From contig NZ_JAGSYB010000001.1 in assembly GCF_025685415.1 (NCBI RefSeq), positions 3,162,001-3,226,000 of the forward strand: DNA of 64,000 nt. Reading direction: 5' to 3'. The notes under the pieces are model-generated. The model was given only the letters and a program-made list of their open reading frames with translations. It made no database searches and was not told the DNA's origin. A program made the translations under genes and the position numbers. The DNA is from Terriglobus aquaticus. Its GTDB lineage: Bacteria; Acidobacteriota; Terriglobia; Terriglobales; Acidobacteriaceae. Numbering within the stretch: position 1 is the first letter of the stretch; every line of letters begins with the position of its first letter. Shown here one piece after another: positions 62,053 through 64,000 of this stretch.

Positions 62053-64000
62053 TTACCGGACCGTTACCGTCAGAGTGTTGGAGGCGGTTGCGCCGGGGTT
62101 GGTGGCGACCAGGTTGCCCGTGCTCGCCGCAGCCAGATCGGACGCTGGGATCGCGACGCTGACGTGGGTGGCATCCACGATGGTTGTGGTGCGATAGCTG
62201 CCATTCCACGTGACCGCAACGCCCGGCTGGAAGTTGCTGCCGGTCAACGTAAGCAGCGTGTTCTTGCTGCCCACGGTGATGCTGGTCGTAGAGGAAGATG
62301 TAAGCGTTGCCGCCGTGCTGCTCACCATCTCCTGCGGCACTACGAAAGGTCCGCGGAGTAGGTACAGGTGGCCCGTCGACGTGATCATCGCAAGGCCGTC
62401 CTGGCCCCAGCGGACGATGTCGCCTACGCCTGTGGAGTAGTAGTTGCTGCCTTCAATGGTCGGGATGTTCAGGAATAGGGAACCGGTCCTGAGGAAAGAG
62501 TGCAGGTCGTACGAGAACAGGCCGTCGGCGTAGCCGTAGGACGAGCTAGAGGTATTCGCAGGGTAGAAGACGCTGCCCAGAGATGTGTCTGGCGCGGCTT
62601 GACCCGTCGAGTAGCTGTAGGCATTGGAGAGAACGACCGTGCCCGTCTGTGTCACGCCGGACGTGGTCACGTTGTACAGCTTGCCAGACGTGTCCGCGCC
62701 GGTGGTGCCGTTCAGCTGGAAGCAAGCTGTCGTGCTGGGCAGCAATTTGCCGGTCCCGAAGCCCGTGGCGGTCACCGGGTACAGGTAGGTATTGTACCCA
62801 AGCGTCAACAGGTCGGACGCATCCAGAAAGTACAGGCAGGGGGACGCGCTATAGCTGTTGCTTGCAGGCGCTCCCCTTTGCGTCAGGGTGTTACCGGAAG
62901 CCGAGTAATCCAGAAGGTCGGCGTAGCCATACTGCAGTCCCACTGCCAGGGTGTTCTCCGAACCGGGCTGAACCGCCATGGAGTTGAGTGTCGAGTTGTA
63001 GCTGTAGGTGCTGGTGGACAGGTTTGCAGTGACCGACGCTCCGGTGCCACTGAGCAAGTCGACACGACCCATGGGCAACGAGGAGATGAAGGTGTAGTTC
63101 GACGAAGACGGGAGTGCCAGGTTCGTGTAGAGTGTCTGGCCGGAGTTGGAGAGTGCCAACAGGTTTGGAGCTGTGTTGAAGGTGACTGGTGTTCCAAAGG
63201 TGCCGGTCGCCGGATCGATACTGACGATCGAATTGCCGGTGACATTGGTCGATCCACTGGAAACGCTGGCGTAGAGTTTGCGCGAGTACGGCTCGTACAC
63301 GATGTGATTCAAGCCAACCGTAACGACGTTGAAGACGGTGAACGGCAACGAGTTGCTTGTACCGCCGCCCGGTGCTGGCGTGCTGATCGAGACAGGCGCC
63401 CAGGTCATCGTCGTGAGACTCGCCGTGGGCACCGTCGCTGTGAGAGTGGAGCTGCTCACAAAGGTGGTGGTCAGTGCAGTGCTGCCCAGCACAATCTGCG
63501 AGCCCGAAGCGAAGTTCGCGCCTGTAGCTGTGATGGTGGTGTCGGTGCTGCCGGCCTTCACTGCATTCGGGGTCACCGTAATGAGTGTCGGCACCAGGTT
63601 ATAGGTAGTCCCTGTGACGGCGATGCTGCTGGAAGCAACGTTGTTGCTGCTGACCGGGTCGGTTGACGAGCTCTGTACCTGTGCATTCAGGCTGCCGCTA
63701 CCCGCCGTGGTCTGAAGCACCTGGATGGCAATGGTCGCGGTGGAACCCGAGGCGATCGTGCCCAGGGTGCAGCCATTGACCGAGGAGCAGGCGCCTACCG
63801 TGGATGTTGCCCCGGTCAGGACGCCGGTAGTCGGCGCCTGAAGCGAAACAGCCACATCCGTTGCGGCCTGTGGGCCGGCATTCTTCACCGTTGCGGTGTA
63901 CGAAGCGGTGCTGCCGGTGGTGGTTCCGCCCGATGCACTGAGCGTAATCGACAGATCCGCCGAGACCGAGGACTGGTCCTTGATGACATTCGACTGCGCG
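62053..64000 (-). CDS. Large surface/exported protein with DUF11-like and IPT/TIG domains (5' end outside window)
   Basis: At least 649 residues; the frame is open to the window end, so the start lies beyond 64000. A codon at 63888 would cut into a repeat (TVKNAGPQAATDVAVSLQAP), so it is not the start. A DUF11-like repeat (~20-110), an IPT/TIG domain (~130-230: TVTPNAVKAGSTDTTITATG), a central ~350-residue region of beta-propeller-like character (VNIPTIEGSNYYSTGVGDIV) and a C-terminal IPT/TIG domain (TLTGSNFQPGVAVTWNG) are visible. Probably a secreted or surface-bound protein; no catalytic motif seen. Confidence 0.75.
   Translation of the reverse strand, partial: AQSNVIKDQSSVSADLSITLSASGGTTTGSTASYTATVKNAGPQAATDVAVSLQAPTTGVLTGATSTVGACSSVNGCTLGTIASGSTATIAIQVLQTTAGSGSLNAQVQSSSTDPVSSNNVASSSIAVTGTTYNLVPTLITVTPNAVKAGSTDTTITATGANFASGSQIVLGSTALTTTFVSSSTLTATVPTASLTTMTWAPVSISTPAPGGGTSNSLPFTVFNVVTVGLNHIVYEPYSRKLYASVSSGSTNVTGNSIVSIDPATGTFGTPVTFNTAPNLLALSNSGQTLYTNLALPSSSNYTFISSLPMGRVDLLSGTGASVTANLSTSTYSYNSTLNSMAVQPGSENTLAVGLQYGYADLLDYSASGNTLTQRGAPASNSYSASPCLYFLDASDLLTLGYNTYLYPVTATGFGTGKLLPSTTACFQLNGTTGADTSGKLYNVTTSGVTQTGTVVLSNAYSYSTGQAAPDTSLGSVFYPANTSSSSYGYADGLFSYDLHSFLRTGSLFLNIPTIEGSNYYSTGVGDIVRWGQDGLAMITSTGHLYLLRGPFVVPQEMVSSTAATLTSSSTTSITVGSKNTLLTLTGSNFQPGVAVTWNGSYRTTTIVDATHVSVAIPASDLAAASTGNLVATNPGATASNTLTVTVR

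Noticed and set aside
1-64000. CRISPR arrays, insertion sequences, integrases or prophage genes
   Set aside because: No regularly spaced repeats, transposase, integrase or phage structural motifs were seen anywhere.

Overview
The window looks like chromosomal DNA of an acidobacterium (class Terriglobia, Terriglobus/Granulicella/Edaphobacter-like). The evidence is the gene families: an Oar-type TonB-dependent receptor with an N-terminal carboxypeptidase-like repeat, a VWFA-related protein, a CRTAC1/ASPIC protein, a DUF5715-type protein, a planctomycete-type cytochrome c lipoprotein and an IPT/DUF11 protein. The DNA is GC-rich and gene-dense. I see no phage, transposon, integrase or CRISPR array. 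The genus is inferred from family content only.

Region by region. 1-4.6 kb: two partner-switching modules (SpoIIE-type phosphatase, RsbW-like kinase, STAS antagonist) face each other across a terminator, with no sigma factor beside them. 4.6-5.4 kb: gene-poor, with one doubtful ORF and the 3' remnant of an NTF2-like gene. 5.4-13.6 kb: a 14-TM MFS exporter, a 5'(3')-deoxyribonucleotidase, an HTH-cupin regulator, a fibronectin-III lipoprotein, transaldolase, a YcxB-like membrane protein and a VWFA-related protein. 13.7-27 kb: secreted or envelope proteins, namely FG-GAP/ASPIC, TonB receptor, TPR lipoprotein, Tat-exported GH2 enzyme and a DoxX-like membrane protein. 27.2-29.5 kb: dnaA with a long non-coding upstream region that has no recognisable DnaA boxes. 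29.5-33.6 kb: a BNR-type exported protein, a DsbA-like thioredoxin, an AhpD-like protein, a histidine phosphatase and a double-VOC protein. 33.6-37.5 kb: trpC, trpF, a 54-residue membrane protein and dnaG on the minus strand, with tRNA-Leu(CAG) upstream. 37.6-46.3 kb: a small histidine-kinase-DHp-like protein, a DUF5715 protein, a cytochrome lipoprotein, a TetX-like flavin monooxygenase, a PA14-containing GH3 enzyme, a coiled-coil protein and inorganic pyrophosphatase. 46.8-51.5 kb: bamA and rmuC. 51.5-55.2 kb: a glycosyltransferase and a PlsC-type acyltransferase, divergent from a LOV (blue-light) histidine kinase. 55.3-58.1 kb: a LigD-type polymerase, two unrecognised 31-residue membrane peptides, a HIT protein and MoaB. 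58.2-61.4 kb: yajC-secD-secF. 61.4-64 kb: a gene-less stretch and the 3' part of a large IPT/DUF11 protein.

How they fit together: envelope biogenesis (bamA, yajC-secDF, DUF5715, PlsC/GT2) and export of carbohydrate-active or binding proteins dominate. Core replication genes (dnaA, dnaG) sit outside their usual neighbourhoods. Signal input comes from the two phosphatase modules and the LOV kinase. The points most worth a second look are the mirror-image partner-switching pair, the LOV kinase with a degenerate receiver domain divergent from lipid/glycosyl genes, the small membrane proteins at 35.5 kb and 56.8-57.0 kb, the LigD-type polymerase with an unfamiliar C-terminal domain, and the structured region upstream of dnaA.
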